Part shown: positions 1 through 13,030 of the stretch, in pieces
Layout: each line of letters opens with the position of its first letter
Position numbering within the stretch: the first letter of the stretch is position 1
Assembly (NCBI GenBank): GCA_963855995.1
Contig: OY979717.1
Span: 38,622,680 to 38,686,679 of the forward strand
Direction of reading: 5' to 3'
DNA from: Muricea muricata
Lineage: Eukaryota; Cnidaria; Anthozoa; Malacalcyonacea; Plexauridae
DNA: 64,000 bases
Made by a program: the position numbers and the translations under genes
Notes under the pieces: model-generated
Told to the model about the DNA's origin: nothing
Seen by the model: the letters and a program-made list of their open reading frames with translations, nothing else
The model's database searches: none

Positions 1-512
1 AATATGGGCTTTCGATCGATATGTTATTCAAGCAGATACAAGCCGTTTGTCTTGACAAAAATCGCGTATATTTTTGATTGCGTAAAAACAATTAATATGC
101 AGTTTGATGTGTCGAGCTAGTGTTCTACTTGTTTCACCTTCCGTAGATTAAAGCAGCAAATTTGTGCCAGGCTAGAAATTACATATTTGTAATCTATAGG
201 CTGTGGGCTTTTTAATGATATGCTATTCGACTATATTCAGTATTATTCTCTTTCAAAAATAGCACGTGTTCCCATGCACGTCAATTATTATAGAATACTA
301 CATTTTCACGTCGTATTCCTCAATGACATCATTGTTTGTATGTTTACTTGTCAAAGTTAATTAGTATGCGTCTTCGAGCGTTCGAATCCTGTGGTAGCTT
401 CACAAAATCGTTTTCTCGTCTATAGAGTGGAGCGACGAATTTGTGCCAGCTTGAATTTAACATATTTCTAATCTACGGAGCATGGGGTGTCTACTGATAT
501 GTTTTCAAGTGG
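1..512. repeat. Satellite A, degenerate ~170-210 bp tandem repeat (left block)
   Basis: The block repeats phrases such as GAATTTGTGCCAG, TTTGTAATCTAT, GGGCTTTCGAT and TATGTTATTCAAGC. The GTGCCAG landmark falls at 164 and 443 here, at 3007 and 3197 in the middle block, and at 8194 and 8394 in the right block. When the two inserted transposons are subtracted, spacing is mostly 170-210 bp, so all three blocks are one array broken by insertions. Monomers are diverged and vary in length, which suggests an old array. It probably continues left of the window. Confidence 0.75.
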
Positions 513-520
513 ATTGGAGA

Positions 521-2879
521 CAGGGGCGGATCTAGACCGATGCGAACGATGCTAATGCATCAGTCAGAAATACTCAAATTTGAATCTTTGACTCTTCTTA
601 AATATACATTACACAGAGCTATACAGAGCTATACAGAGCTATTAATCGATAAAACTAAAATGTATATAATTCCAAACCCCAGAATTCCCAGATCATTCAT
701 CAAAGTCTCTTCAACTCGTAAATATACCATCAGAGCGATACAAAATCGTTTGTTTATGTCATTTTGCGCCAGATTAAATTAAGGTAAAATAATTCGCGAA
801 TTTTTTTTCCATGTTTTGCCTGTTGAATTATACGGCGAGTCCCGAGTCTTTTCCTGCGCGGTATCTACTGTGACATCATCAAAACCATTGTTTTTTTTCC
901 TTTTTCTGCCTACATCACAGTAGATTTAGGTCCGCTGAGCGATGCATCAATGAATCTACTGTGACGTAGGAAGCAGTCAACAATCACCGAAGCCACACGA
1001 AGCTTGTTCTTTCGACCCACACGAAGCTTGTTCTTTCGACCCACGCTTTCTCGAAGTTATGGCGCAACAAAAGATATGCAAATGTAGTACGATCTATTGT
1101 ACTTACTTCGAGACGAAAAAGCCTTCGAAATCGGAGCGTGACATGAAAGACAGTGTGAAATGAAAGTTACTGATTTCATTCGAAAACCAAAGCTTGGAAT
1201 CCATTCTTGAGGGGCAAGAATGGAAAGGATAAATTGACTGAATTGTTGATTCCCAAACATATTGTCCAGGAGTGGCAGCTGTGTGGAGATTTGAGGGCTT
1301 TAAAGTAAGTCAAGGTTCCTTTGTAGTTTATTCCATTTGTTCTATATATAATATTATTTATCTGTGCACTACACAAAATTACTGGCAAAAATATTCTCTA
1401 GCTGGGGGGGGGGGATCCTGCATTTATCTGCTAGACAATTTAATAGTGCCTTAGTATGGGATTTTGTTGGATTGTCTATTTGATTTGTTGCAATTTATAC
1501 ATGGTGTTTTATTATAAATTATAGGCAAAAGTTTTGAAAATAGGCAATCATATTAAATAAGTCATTGAGGTTTTGTAAGCATGAGTTCAGTTCCATTATA
1601 TGGGGCTGTATGCCTCATCCAGAGACCATAGGCAGTATGTTAATTAGCCCTATTTTTATAGTGTGATAGTTTATTATAAATTTAGGCTCATGATTTCATC
1701 ATCAATTTTATTTTGTACTCACTTATAAAGAAGTAAAGGTGATGGGAATTGCCTGTATAGAGCATTCTAAAAGATACTTTGTGGGAAGGAAGATCTGTGT
1801 GGTTATCTTAGAGATTTGACAAGTATCGATTTTTTCAACAATCAAAAGTTGTATGCTTTCCAACCATACATAAAAGAAAAGTCTAACATATTCCCATAGA
1901 AAACAATGTATTTTCTGCTACAGTATCTGATTCTGTATTGGGTGATCCATGATAGATATGACAGGAAGGATTCCAGGCAGCAAGGTGATGGTTGTAAAAA
2001 GAAAAGTGATCAGAAATTCTACAAACTTTTTCGGGAAGTTAAATTATATCTGATGTGGACTACTGATGATAATTATACTCTTCCTGGAATGAGTGATAAC
2101 TTTCAGCCTAATCACTTTGTACCACTTTACTGTTGCATGACTCATTAATTTCTCAACATGATTACACTTACCAATAACATTAATCTTGTAGGGGTTGACC
2201 AAATGATGTACGTGTTTATTGTAAATTAATTTCCATAAATTAATATATATTTTTAGGCTTAATAATTCAGTAATAATAATATAGGGCACAAAAGGTTGCA
2301 TTGCAGCATAATGAGTTGACTGATATTTGTAGTATTTTATTAGCCATGGAATTAATAAAATCTGTGTGTACAAAATTTGCGACTAGTTTGGACAAAAACA
2401 TCATTCACATTTTTTGCTTGTTAGTTGCTATACTCTTGTTTTTGTGAATGACCATTCTTTTACCGTCTTTGCACAGTAGAACAATTGCCATGCCTCTACT
2501 TCCTATTATTCCCTTATGGATTTCACGTAAGTACATTGCAGTAAAATAGCATTTGTTTGTTGGTTGCTTAAATAAGGTAAGCACAGACCGTGTTTTGTCT
2601 CAATGTGGCTTTAATTTAAAAAGTATCGTAATTTAATTTCAGAAGTAACATAATATATTTACCATACTAACCAATATCTTCACGTATTTTATTTGAAATT
2701 CGGCAAATTTCGAACGGTTTTAGGACGTAAAATTTGGATTAAAAGTTTGCTCAACATGCAGGAAATCGCGTTTCCGGGCTCCTAGATTTCAAAATTTGCC
2801 GGGGGAGAATCATCCCGGACCCCCCCTAATTATGCGAGGCCTTATGCATCAGTCAGCCTAACCTTTAAATCCGCCCCTG
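521..2879. mobile_element. Non-autonomous hAT-type element, 2.36 kb
   Basis: The left end reads CAGGGGCGGATCTAG and the right end reads AAATCCGCCCCTG, forming short terminal inverted repeats of the hAT type. The 8 bp sequence ATTGGAGA lies on both sides (513-520 and 2880-2887), an exact target-site duplication of hAT length. A direct repeat, ATGCATCAGTCAG, sits near both ends (about 556 and 2844). The interior is AT-rich, with a short inverted repeat around TCTACTGTGAC (865-975), and none of its short open frames resembles a transposase. It therefore depends on a transposase made elsewhere. It is inserted in satellite A. Confidence 0.88.
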
Positions 2880-2887
2880 ATTGGAGA

Positions 2888-3205
2888 TGTTTTTCGGACT
2901 AAAATCCGGGCCAGTTTTCGAGGGACGGAAGGCATGTTATGGAATTCCGAATCGGCGGCAGGCGTTTTATTGCGTTCCTCGTGCTGTAAAATGTATCGAT
3001 GAATTTGTGCCAGTTTAAATATCGCATAATCGTAATCTACTATGTATTAGCTTTCTGTTGATAGCTTATTCAAGCGGAAAGAAGCCATTTCTCGGGACGA
3101 AAATTGCTGATGTTCGAAGTGCGTACAATAGTATCGAACATTGCTATGCGTGTATTGTTTGCAGTTTCGCGTCTCGTAGAATGTAGGCACGAATTTGTGC
3201 CAGGC
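2888..3205. repeat. Satellite A (middle block)
   Basis: Two further diverged monomers of the same repeat as at 1-512 are present, with GAATTTGTGCCAG at about 3001 and 3191. The block is bounded on the left by the hAT target duplication and on the right by the TAA duplication of the Harbinger element. The text before the Harbinger joins in register with the text after 8038. Confidence 0.75.
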
Positions 3206-3453
3206 TAAAGGCCGGTTTACACGACAAGCATTTTGGGTACGGCACCCCAAAAAATGGGCACCGTGCCAAAACTCCTACTTCGCTATTTACTCGTTTACAC
3301 GACAAATTCTAATAGACACGATTTTATAATGAGCACCGTGCCCATCGGGGAACAGCACCTCTACTTTCTGTTGACGACGGTACAATTTGTTAGCGGTCCG
3401 GGTACACCCGTTATTTTTCATGTTAGTCTGCAATATAAATAAAAATTAAAAAA

Positions 3454-4662
3454 ATGATCGACAGAAATAGGTTTATGTATTTGTATTTATTGAAATGTAT
3501 AAAAGTGTCATATCAGCCGAAAATCGAGAAAAAACCCACCTCATTACTGGAAAAGTACGTTAAGAGACAAAAGGAGTTGGTTTTTTTCATAAATGTGATT
3601 TTATCGTGCATTCATCCGCCAAGGACTAGAAATTTATGGACGTACCAAAGGACAGCCATTTGGTACGACGTAGTTACTGTTGTTTTCAGTGACGAACAGT
3701 GGTATCACAATTTCAGAGTAACCAGAGCAACATTCACATTTATATTAGAAGAGATACAACAATGAGAAAATCTATACCTGCTGAGCGTCGACTCGCGCTA
3801 ACCCTTTATTACATGGCTTCAACGGCAGAATACCGGACAATTGCACATCTGTTTGGCGTTTCCACGTCTTTTGTCTGTATTTGCATAAAAGACATTTGTA
3901 AGGCAATCAACGAACGGTTGTCAAGAGTGATAAAATTTCCACAGGGAGAAGAACTTGCGCAAGTAATAAACAATTATGAGAAAAAGTGGGGAATGCCCAT
4001 GTGTGCTGGCGCCATTGATGGAACTCATATTCCAATCCTTGCTCCAGAGGAAAGTCATTTGGTTTATGTAAATTGTAAGGGATACCACGGTATTATTATG
4101 CAAGCAGTGGTGGATTCAAATTACATATTCACAGAAGTTGTCATAGGCTGGCCAGGCAGTGTTCATGATGCAAGGGTATTATCCAATTCATCAATCTACC
4201 AGAGGGGCAACAATGACCAGCTGTTTCCTGAGATACTCACGAAACAAATACAAGGCAAGGATGTGTCACCTTTTCTCATTGGTGACCAGCATATCCATTA
4301 CTTCCCTGGCTTATGAAACCATATCAAGTAAGCGTTAACTCCCCCCTGCTGAGCGGGTCTTTAACTATTCTCTCAGTCGTGCCAGTATGACTGTAGAGAA
4401 TACGTTTGGCAGATGGAAGGGTAGATTTACAAGATTTCTGAAACGTGTTGACATGTGTGTTACATCAGTTGTTCCAGTCACAAAGGCTTCTTGCATCCTA
4501 CACAACTTATGCGAAATGCAGGACAATAACTTCCTTCCAGAATGGGAAGGGGTAAATTTACCTATGGAGGAACTGGTATGTAGGCACAACGACATTCTGG
4601 CTACTGATGCTGAGGATACTCGGGCAGCTTTGACAGATTTTTTTATAGCACAACAGCCTTAA
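3454..4662 (+). pseudogene. PIF/Harbinger transposase (HARBI1-like), frameshifted
   Basis: This is the DDE nuclease that would cut and rejoin the element. The DDE residues can be read in order: the first Asp in GAIDGTH (about 4009-4029), the second in SVHDARV (about 4158-4178) and the Glu in VENTFGRWKGR (from 4393). The N-terminal part (3454-3765) ends in EEIQQ and the frame then shifts near 3760. A second shift lies near 4285, just after LIGD, and a third near 4340 before LSRASMTVENTF. At least three frameshifts make a working protein impossible. The remaining length matches the roughly 350-400 residues usual for the family. TATA-like or intron signals were not needed to explain the breaks. 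Confidence 0.88.
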
Positions 4663-5133
4663 AACTGCTAACCATGTAATGGTGCACTAGATCAACAGTG
4701 GCAACAAAACAATTAGATTATCTAACTTAAAAGAACATTCATATAGAGGTACATTTTTTGTGTTTTTTGTAATTTATTATTGTTTGTAACTAAAAAGGAA
4801 GTAAATATTATGTTTACTAGAGTCTTGAACAACCACTGGACTTGTTTTTATCCATTACAGGATTGTACATGGGAACACAGTATTATTTTATATTAAAACT
4901 CAAATTTAGTTGAAAGATTGTTCTTTTAATTAATTAACCAACTTCAAATACAGGTATCAATTCAACTTTTAAGCTGTACTACAGTAGGCTCAACAGAAAA
5001 GTAACTGTTTTTATATACATAATAGTGGCACTCTAATACTGAGCCAGGCTAGGGAACAGCTGAGCTTTAACCAAAACACAACAAAACAATTAGTAAACTA
5101 AAGTTTTTACCCCATCGGTGCTTCATAATAAAG

Positions 5134-7790
5134 CTATAACGAAAAGTATGTTTTCTTGCCAACGGTATCAGTTTCTGTGGCAACAGTATCATAGCTACTA
5201 CTAGTTGAGGCCATTGAGAACACGTTTGCAGCCAAAGGTGTAGCAATCGTTACTGCAGGATAACTGTATGGCACTGGATTAGTCGTATATGTTCCTTGAG
5301 GATTTTGTACCAACAACCGGAGCAGGTTCATTTCATGTTCCCGATCTTCCCATCGTCATCTTTCTTCATTTCTCCTCCTCCCATTTCTTTAATCTAGATT
5401 ATTATATAAAGTGGATTGAATTTTACTAAAAATGTCTAGGCCAAAAATAAGAAAAATGAATAATGAAAAGTATATTATTCATTTATATTGTTAGGTGCAT
5501 TTGACCCCCCCCCCCCAACATACAACAGGGCTGTTGTTGAAAGTGTTCTATTTTGTCATGGTCATGCAACAAATTACAGATCTGAATCCAGTAATTATGG
5601 ACCTCTCATACATTTTTGAATCATAATGGCAAAATTTATTGACTACACTAGAATTTTGGCTCTACCCTTTATGTTGCTTTTTACCTTAAAAAGTCATCTT
5701 TTGTATTTTCTAGCAATTTCTGGAAAACAACATCCAAAGACTTCTCAACATTGCTCTTTTTCCTTTTTTTAATACCATTCGTAAAAGTGCCACTGTTTTT
5801 GTTTCTGCTGCAGAACCAGTGCAGGATGATTGCACATTTTCTGACACATCATCATCACAATCCAATGGCAATGCTATATGTATGTGAAAAGTAATTTTGA
5901 GATTTTTTTCCAAAATTACAATCCCTTATAATTTTTTGACAGACTTTATGATAAGGGAGAAACATTATTTGAAGCAATGGTTATAATGGGAACTATCAGA
6001 GGCTGGTAAATATTTCTCATGATCCATAGATATTGTCTGCAGTATGCAAGGGTGACAATCCATTCTAAAAAGTGAGGGGGGCTGAACATGTGGGAGCTGA
6101 AGGTGGCGACCTATGTAGGGCGGTCCGGGGGTATCCTCCCCCGGAAAATTTTGAAAACCAGAACCTCGAAATGCCATTTTCAGTGATTTTAAGCACTTAA
6201 TTTACTGACTGAGACAGTGTCCACATTACACACTGAATAACATACTATTAAATTTCATTAAACATATGAAAAAATTGGGGGGGGGGAAGGACAATTATAT
6301 ATTCGTCTCCACCAATCCAAAAATTGGGGGGGGGACGTGTCCCCCCCATCCCCCCCAGGATTGAGGCTCTTGGCAGTATGAAATGTCTTCTAAAACACTG
6401 CTTTATGCTTTATATTACTTTGCAATAACCCCAGCTCAGTATTGTTTATATCGTTGAATAATATAAGAGCATGCACAAAATTTACTTTCTTCCAAACCAG
6501 CTGTACTTCCACAGTTTGAACCTGCTGTACTGTCACAATTTGGAACAGCTGTTCCTGTGTTTTCACAGTTTGGACAGGAAAATTCATCGTCGTCAGCATA
6601 CACCCTCACACTGCCTGATTCCAAGTTCATAACTCCAGCTGAATTGATGACTTTCTCATACTCGCATGTGTTACATTTCTGGATATGCGATTGGCTTTTC
6701 CCATACTTTTTTATCATATCTGCCAAATGACAATGTATTAATAATCTAGTGCTAATTCCAGCAAGGTTTTTTTGTGTGGGGTGCTGGGGGAGCAGTCAAG
6801 TATGAAACCAGCGAACCAGTATCATACCAGTTGTCATGAAAGTGCACCTGGTTGTTTCTTACTTATCCAGACAGTAAGATTATGATAAAATTGGTTATTT
6901 TGAACTACTGCAACTTAATATAAGTTGGCTAGGGACCTACAGTGGGTATGCACTCCTGTGGACTGCCTAGTAAATCCACCAAGTGAATGTAATAATCAGA
7001 CAAAATCACAAAGGTTATTACAAATAAATACTCGTATAAAGACTTACGATAATCCTTTTATACACAAAGAGAAAACATTTTACCATACTCACTACTATGT
7101 TATATTATTAACTATGATTTTACCCACCTTCGATTATATCACCTGTTTTCTCAGCCTCGGGTCGCGTGGTTCCTTCATTTGTGCTATTTGTTGCCATGGT
7201 GTCAACCACGATCAACGGTTCAACATTTGGTTTAGTGGATAAGAACGCGTCCAATTTTGAAAAGAATTTCCATTCTTTCCCTTTACCGGTACCAGATCTT
7301 CGCTTTTTGTCTTTCTCTGCCTTGTACTTTTGCCGTAACTTTTTAACTTTGTTGACAACATCTCGGGCTGTAAACCCTTCACAATGGCCATTTGTTTGTA
7401 GTTGAATCTAAAAAAAGTAAAGTTCTTTACAACTGCAAATGATATATTTGCCGTTGAACGATTAGATAAAGTACAAACAATGAAATAACCTCTCTACAAA
7501 TTGTGCTAATTCAGTGAAGCCTTATTATGTGTATATATTTAACTGACTTACCAGAATTGCTTCGTAAATTTTTGAAGTTTGTTTTGATGTTTTGCAGTTT
7601 TCTAACAGCAACCGGATAACCTCCTCCCCCCAAACGTCAATTAGAAAGTTGGTTGCATCGCCTTGCCATACAACACCTCGATTTTTACGGTGTTTTTGTT
7701 TTATCTAAATTTGTTTTTTCACTTTCTTTCTCTTTCTTTTAGACAAGTTGTAGTTTTTCATTGCTTTCCGCCATGTTAAATGAAAACAAA
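5134..7790 (-). pseudogene. Harbinger Myb/SANT-like DNA-binding partner, multi-exon
   Basis: In PIF/Harbinger elements this protein binds the ends and helps bring the transposase to DNA. Exon-like pieces on the minus strand read in order. About 7790-7552 contains WQGDATNFLIDVWGEE, typical of trihelix/SANT-like domains, and ends at a GTAAGT donor. 7407-7128 contains ARDVVNKVKKLRQKYKAEKD, with a TAG acceptor and GTGGGT donor. About 6719-6486 follows, then about 5870-5700 with a basic KKRKKSN patch. The last piece, about 5395-5134, contains RWEDREHEMNLLRLL, a charged helix near the C-terminus as in the family. The frame of the first exon is disturbed, so I call it a probable pseudogene. The exon limits of the middle pieces are approximate. 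Confidence 0.68.
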
Positions 7791-8037
7791 TTGTTTTGCG
7801 CATGCTCGAACCCTGTTATTCTGAATTCTGTGGCAATTCGGGCACGGTGCCGCTAGTTAGACGTGCCGAGACTACCTCGTGAGAAAGTCTTGGCACCTTC
7901 AATTTTTTGGGCACCCGTGCCGGTTTTGTCAGGTTTACACGACAGAAGACCGAGGTGCTGTGACTAAAATTTTGAGCATGGGTGCTCATTTTTAGGGGTG
8001 CCGTGCCCAAAACGCTTGTCGTGTAAACCGGCCTTAA

Positions 8038-8720
8038 AAATTACATCTTTGTAATATACAGGCCACGGGCTTTGTGTTGATATGTTAATCAAGGAGATAC
8101 GAACCGTTTCTCTTGGCAAAAATCGCGTGTAATTAATATGTCAAACATGCCCTCCGTCTACTTTGGCTACCCGTAGAATGAAGACACGAATATGTGCCAG
8201 ACTAGAAATTACGTATTTGTAATCTATGCATTATGGGCTTTCGATAGATATGTTATTCAAGCAAATAAGAACCGTTTCTCTTGACAAAAATCACTTGTTT
8301 TTCCGATTGAGCAAAAATAATTATCATGCAGCTACAAGTCTCAAGCGTGCGTTCCCTCTCGTTTGTCGGCCCGTAGAATGAAGACACGAATTTGTGCCAG
8401 ACTAAGAAATATATCCTTGTAATCTATGCAATATGGGCTTTCGATCAATATGTTATTCAATCACATAAGAGCCGTTTCTCTTGTCAAAAGTCACTTGTTT
8501 TTCCGATTGCATGAAATAATATTGCAGTATAAATTAATGTGCAGTTTCTGGTGCAGGGAGGCGTTCATCTCGTTTGCCGTCCCGTATAGTGAAGCCACTA
8601 ATTTGTGTCACGTTAAAAATGATATATTTGTGAAGTACGAAGAATGGGCTTTCGTTTGATATGTTTTTCGAGTAAATAGGATGTTCCCGTGCCCCTTAAT
8701 TTCAAAAAACATTGCCTGGT
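8038..8720. repeat. Satellite A (right block)
   Basis: At least three monomers carry CGAATTTGTGCCAGA-type landmarks ending near 8200, 8400 and 8611, plus the repeated phrases TTTGTAATCTATGCA and TATGGGCTTTCGAT. The first monomer resumes exactly where the block at 2888-3205 stops once the Harbinger element is removed. Similarity fades after about 8700. Confidence 0.75.
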
Positions 8721-10060
8721 TTACTCATGGTTGAGTTCGTCATAATTAACCACGCTGTGACCGGATCTGAATCCTGTGCTAAGCTCGCGTTCGTCTAATT
8801 TCGGGATGAACGAATGACGCTGAGTACTGTGGTAACTTCGCATTGGTCAATTTTATAAAGAACGAATCCTGTGGTGAATCCTGTGGTATTTCACAGAAGT
8901 ATTTTTATCAGGTTGTCAAGTTTGTGTTTATTTTGCATTGTTTAAACAATAATTTCATGCAAATTATTTAACTTTCAAAGCAACATTACAGCTGTTACAC
9001 AATTTATAAGTGTCGGGAGAGGTTAGTTAAAATTCATTTAGGTGAAAACAACTTAAATACATTTCAAAATATCTCATATTTTGCAAGTGCTGTGTTTTTA
9101 ATCATGTAAATTAGTTTGCGTGCTTCTGACCGCTGAACAAGCATAAACTTAGTATTTTAATATACTTTAATACGAATCTTTTATCACACAATTCAAGATT
9201 ACTTGTTTGCTACAATTATTAATTCAGTGAAACGTAGATTTATAGTAAATTAATATCACAGCAATTGAGATATTTAATGAGGTATCTAGTATCTTTTTCA
9301 AAGACATTTCTTGTCTTGAGAAGTTCACAAACCTTTTATATCCTTCTAATTCCAGTACTCTGTGTGTGATTAGAAATATCTACCTTTATTTGCGATCATT
9401 TATAACATTGTATTACATTCCTTTACAGTTGAACATAAATCTATTTTCTGATTAATAATAGTTCAAATAAAATATGGACATTGCATTACAAATATCTTTT
9501 GGATAAAGATTAACCTTTTGGCTGGTTTTTAAATCATTTTGTTGCTTTCTGTTGTGTTTTGAAATTGAAGGAAAAACATACACACAGACAGATATTGCTG
9601 ACATTCACAATAGCAGTGGAAACTAATAATTTACAACACAGTGAAGGAAACATATATTAAATTATTCTTTACTTTGTATACATGATTGTGATAGCTGTAC
9701 TTTTACAGTAAAGCTATGTCAGCATCTGCTTCTCAAATCAACACTGTTCAACCACCACAAATAATAGGCAGTTACCCTGATTCAGCAGCAAAAATGTTAA
9801 ATTCCCAGGCGCAAAAGTTACAACAACGTCAGAGAGAAGAACAGGAATTACATAGGTTTACAGAAGAATGGCAAATTCAGCCAGAGAAGGCCCATCATCT
9901 CTATAATAGTACAATATAATCAAATACAGGAGCATAGAAATTACAAAATGACTTTTAAATTAAAAAACTATTTTTACACTAAAATTTCAGTAAAACTGTT
10001 CCAGTGATTTCAATTTATGTCTGAATCTAAGTTGCTTAACTCAATGTCTGTAGCATTCAA
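8721..10060. other. AT-rich stretch without recognisable genes
   Basis: The sequence is AT-rich with no repeat I could define. One short open frame (9716-9919, plus strand, 67 codons) is glutamine- and glutamate-rich around LQQRQREEQELHRF, suggesting a short helical segment. It could be an exon or chance, and I assign no function. Confidence 0.4.
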
Positions 10061-10067
10061 GGTTGGT

Positions 10068-11278
10068 CTATGCCACGAGCTCCGAGAATCTCGCACACAA
10101 AGAATCAGAGCTCTTATCTGAGCAAAACAAATTTTTGTGCGGAGCCAGTTCGTTACTACTCCTGGAAGAATACCTTTTCTTATCAGAGAGCTGTTCTGAA
10201 AGAGTATTCAGGAAATGATGTGTTTCACGACTACATCCACCATACGCACTGAAAACTAGTGGTGTAAACGAGGCATGCTCAACTTGTATACACCGCTGAT
10301 TGTATTGGCGTTTCTTCTCTCGTTCATTTCTTGTAAAAGCAGCATTCAGATTCTGGCTCAAATGTGTCTTGGCGTAAGGATTAAAAACCCTAATATCAAA
10401 AAATGCCATTTCACATCTTTCCCAAAACCCTCTTGAAGCTATATCCAGACGAGCATCATCAGCAATATTGGAGCCAGCTGGCAAGCCCTCTCCTGTCAAA
10501 GGTGTTAGAGGTGGTTCCACTCAAACATCATAAGCAACTTCATCTAACAGATTGGCCACTATATCTTGTAGCTCATCATGGCGCCGATGGATAAAACCGC
10601 CGTTCAGGCACAAGATTGCATGATCTACAGTGAATTGTTTCCCACAAGCACAATTCAATGGTAGTCTTTCCATTCTCTAACGATACTGTAATGCCAAGGC
10701 ATCGAAGAACTGCCGCTTACTTAAAACATAACCTTCTTTCTTTATGGGCAAGGCTGTTAGCCAGCTCGAGGAGTCTTTCATCTGGGCGATATCATTAGCA
10801 CAAACCTGCTCCTTAGACATATGTGCTCTAAGTTGTTCCAGTTTCGATTTCTGCATCTCTCCTTTCTCCCGGGCAATTCTTTCTCTATAGTTTTCTACTG
10901 GAGGAAGTTGGGTGTTGTCTGCACTGTTCTGAGTAACAATGGCGGCAGCTTGCTGACTACAGACCAATAAGGAATTTTGATATTCTGTCTTGCAGCATTC
11001 TGCAAAGATTGGAATACCAAGACCACCCAACTTGACAGGCAGCGACAGCAACACCCATTCTCAGAGGATACGACGGGACCATCTGTGATAGCCGGTATCA
11101 CTTCATTTGTTATTACTTGGTCTAGTTCATGAAGTATTGTGCTTAAGTTAGGTGTTGTTCTGATAAAGTAATTGAGGTGTCCGCAGAAACCAGTGATGAA
11201 AGCAGCATATGCAGCTTGCGGTTCAGTCTTCGCAATGTCGGCCAACACACGAACCAAATTGACCCAACTATCAACTTT
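10068..11278 (-). pseudogene. 3' fragment of a non-LTR-type retroelement ORF with nuclease-like C-terminus
   Basis: Read on the minus strand, the fragment begins with DSWVNLVRVLADIAKTEPQA, the region just after a reverse transcriptase palm. It continues through SLPVKLGGLGIPIFAE and a CACG...H zinc-like cluster (10670-10600), then ARLDIASRGFWE...AFFDIRVFNP. This order matches the C-terminal part of a reverse-transcriptase family I know from cnidarian genomes. The DI...FFDIRV pattern suggests a restriction-like nuclease fold, which is inference. The frame breaks near 11050, has in-frame stops at 10677-10679 and near 10525, and shifts again near 10130. The RT core is absent: the fragment stops abruptly at about 11278 where Helitron-like coding begins on the other strand. 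Confidence 0.7.
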
Positions 11279-12853
11279 TTTCAAGCATATTCCATCTGTC
11301 CATCAGTCGAGCCAGAGAATACAGATAGTTTCAGCCGTAACTGCGTCAATGCTATTTCAGATGCACTTATATTCTGGTGTAAAAACAGTTCTAATCGTTG
11401 CAACAGTTGCAATGTCATTATTTATAACAAGCTAATGCCAACATTTATGTACATGATACAGTGGAAAAATAAACAGCCATGTCATTGCACTACTGAAAGG
11501 TACATTGTCTCTCGAATAACAGATATTCCACCTACTCTTAAGAACTTGACAAAAGCAGACATATTAGCATTAAGACCGTTTGATTTAGACTGTGGCTTAT
11601 ATGACCGTCATCCTACTGGCTATAGGTTAAAAAAAGGAATGATAAAGTTAGTAGTTTCTCGTGTTTCAGTAGAAGAAAAGATGCAGTCTATCGATGACAA
11701 TGACGCATGTAGTAGGTGCATCAATAGGTGCAGATTCCCAGTACTCCTACAACGTTTCATTGCAAAACCGCTTATTTGAGGAGAACAAAAATCTTAACGC
11801 ATTTAACATAATGAAACAGTAGGTTTAGAGTGTGCTTTATGGCCAAATTTGTATCCACTGACTGACTGGTGTGAAAGCGCCATCTCAGGATCGGATTGCA
11901 GCAAGATGTCATTTATACTTAAAGTGTTTTCGGAAATCGCTCACTATGCGCTTCACTTTGACTTGCTGCAGTTTCAATATGATAGATGTATTTACAAAAC
12001 TGTGAGCAGTGCAATAAACAGTGCAAGATTTTTAAACTGTTCACCTGCTCGAGCGTTAGACACAAAACAGTTTTCACCAACTCTTTGGCAATGGCAACAC
12101 TTGCATTTGCTTGATGCAGTGCGACAATTTGGCTTGCCTGATGTTTTCATGACCATTAGTCCTTTTGAATTGTCTTTTCCATTCCCCGACTGGCTTGAGC
12201 AACTGTGCTCAGAAACTGGACTTGGACCAACACAGTTAGCTGCATTTGAAACCTACCACATTGCACACACACTAGAGCAAATTGTGCGAGGATATCTATG
12301 TGGCAGCAACGACAAACGTTGGTCCAATCATGTCTTTTCCTATAACAGAATTGCCAAATACGCTAATGTTAGAACTTATTTTTACCATTTCGAGTTTCAA
12401 AACAGGGGTACTTTACACACACACCTCCTGATCTGGTTAAAAGATATAGCAAAAACACAGCATCAATTCATAAGGGCAGATATCCCTTATAGGTATCCGG
12501 CCGAACCTGAAATGTGGTTCTTTTTGTGTTCAAAGAAAGTTGCATGGTCTTGCAACGGAACGAAAAGATATAGTGTGTCAACCACGAAAACATTCTTGCA
12601 GGATAAAACACTGGAAAAGTACTGGAAAAGACCACAAAAATTTGACAAACTTACACTTCTTGAATGGCTTCGACATGTTGACAATGCTAAAGTAGATCCA
12701 AAGCCATACAAAGATGGCTCAACCCTTGTTGGAACAAAAATGCATTCCATTTTCAACCAACAATATTTTTTTCAATACACGATCTTGCATATGTGCCATC
12801 GAAACATTGCCCAAACTTACCATTCTAATCACGACAACATTCCAAAACAATAG
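11276..12853 (+). pseudogene. Helitron-like N-terminal and Rep (HUH) region
   Basis: Rep would nick and rejoin single strands during rolling-circle transposition. The first part (11276-11779) carries paired cysteines (WCKNSSNRCNSCN) and DIPPTLKNLTKADILAL, typical of the region before Rep. The second part (11849-12853) reads FGLPDVFMTISPFE, VRGYLCGSNDKRW and then FEFQNRGTLHTHLLIWLKD, where HTH is the metal-binding HUH-type motif (about 12415-12430). The protein then passes quickly to EPEMWFFLCSKKVAW, and I do not see the YxxxK-type catalytic tyrosine segment expected between them. This suggests an internal deletion. The frame breaks between the two parts and ends at a TAG (12851-12853). Confidence 0.72.
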
Positions 12854-13030
12854 CACCATTTTTTGGTCAAGCACTACACCACTTTCTTGGGTTCTGGAGT
12901 GATAAAGAGCACTTGAGCTCTTTTTTTCACTCTGCAAGGTCACAAGGCAACATATGTAAAAACAATAATTTCATACATTCAAGGTTTATCTGATCTATTT
13001 TATCTAACGCAAAGGCAGTTAGTAAACCCA

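Larger units (their letters stand above)
3209..8034. mobile_element. PIF/Harbinger DNA transposon, 4.8 kb, two genes
   Basis: The ends are inverted repeats of about 40 bp: GGCCGGTTTACACGACAAGC at the left and its complement at the right, with few mismatches. TAA flanks both sides (3206-3208 and 8035-8037), the usual 3 bp TWA duplication of this superfamily. Inside are a HARBI1-like nuclease/transposase gene on the plus strand and a Myb/SANT-like gene on the minus strand, the two partners expected for autonomous Harbingers. The body also holds G/C-run tracts at 5500-5520 and 6060-6360 that look like remnants of other small elements. The broken transposase means this copy is inactive. Confidence 0.92.
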
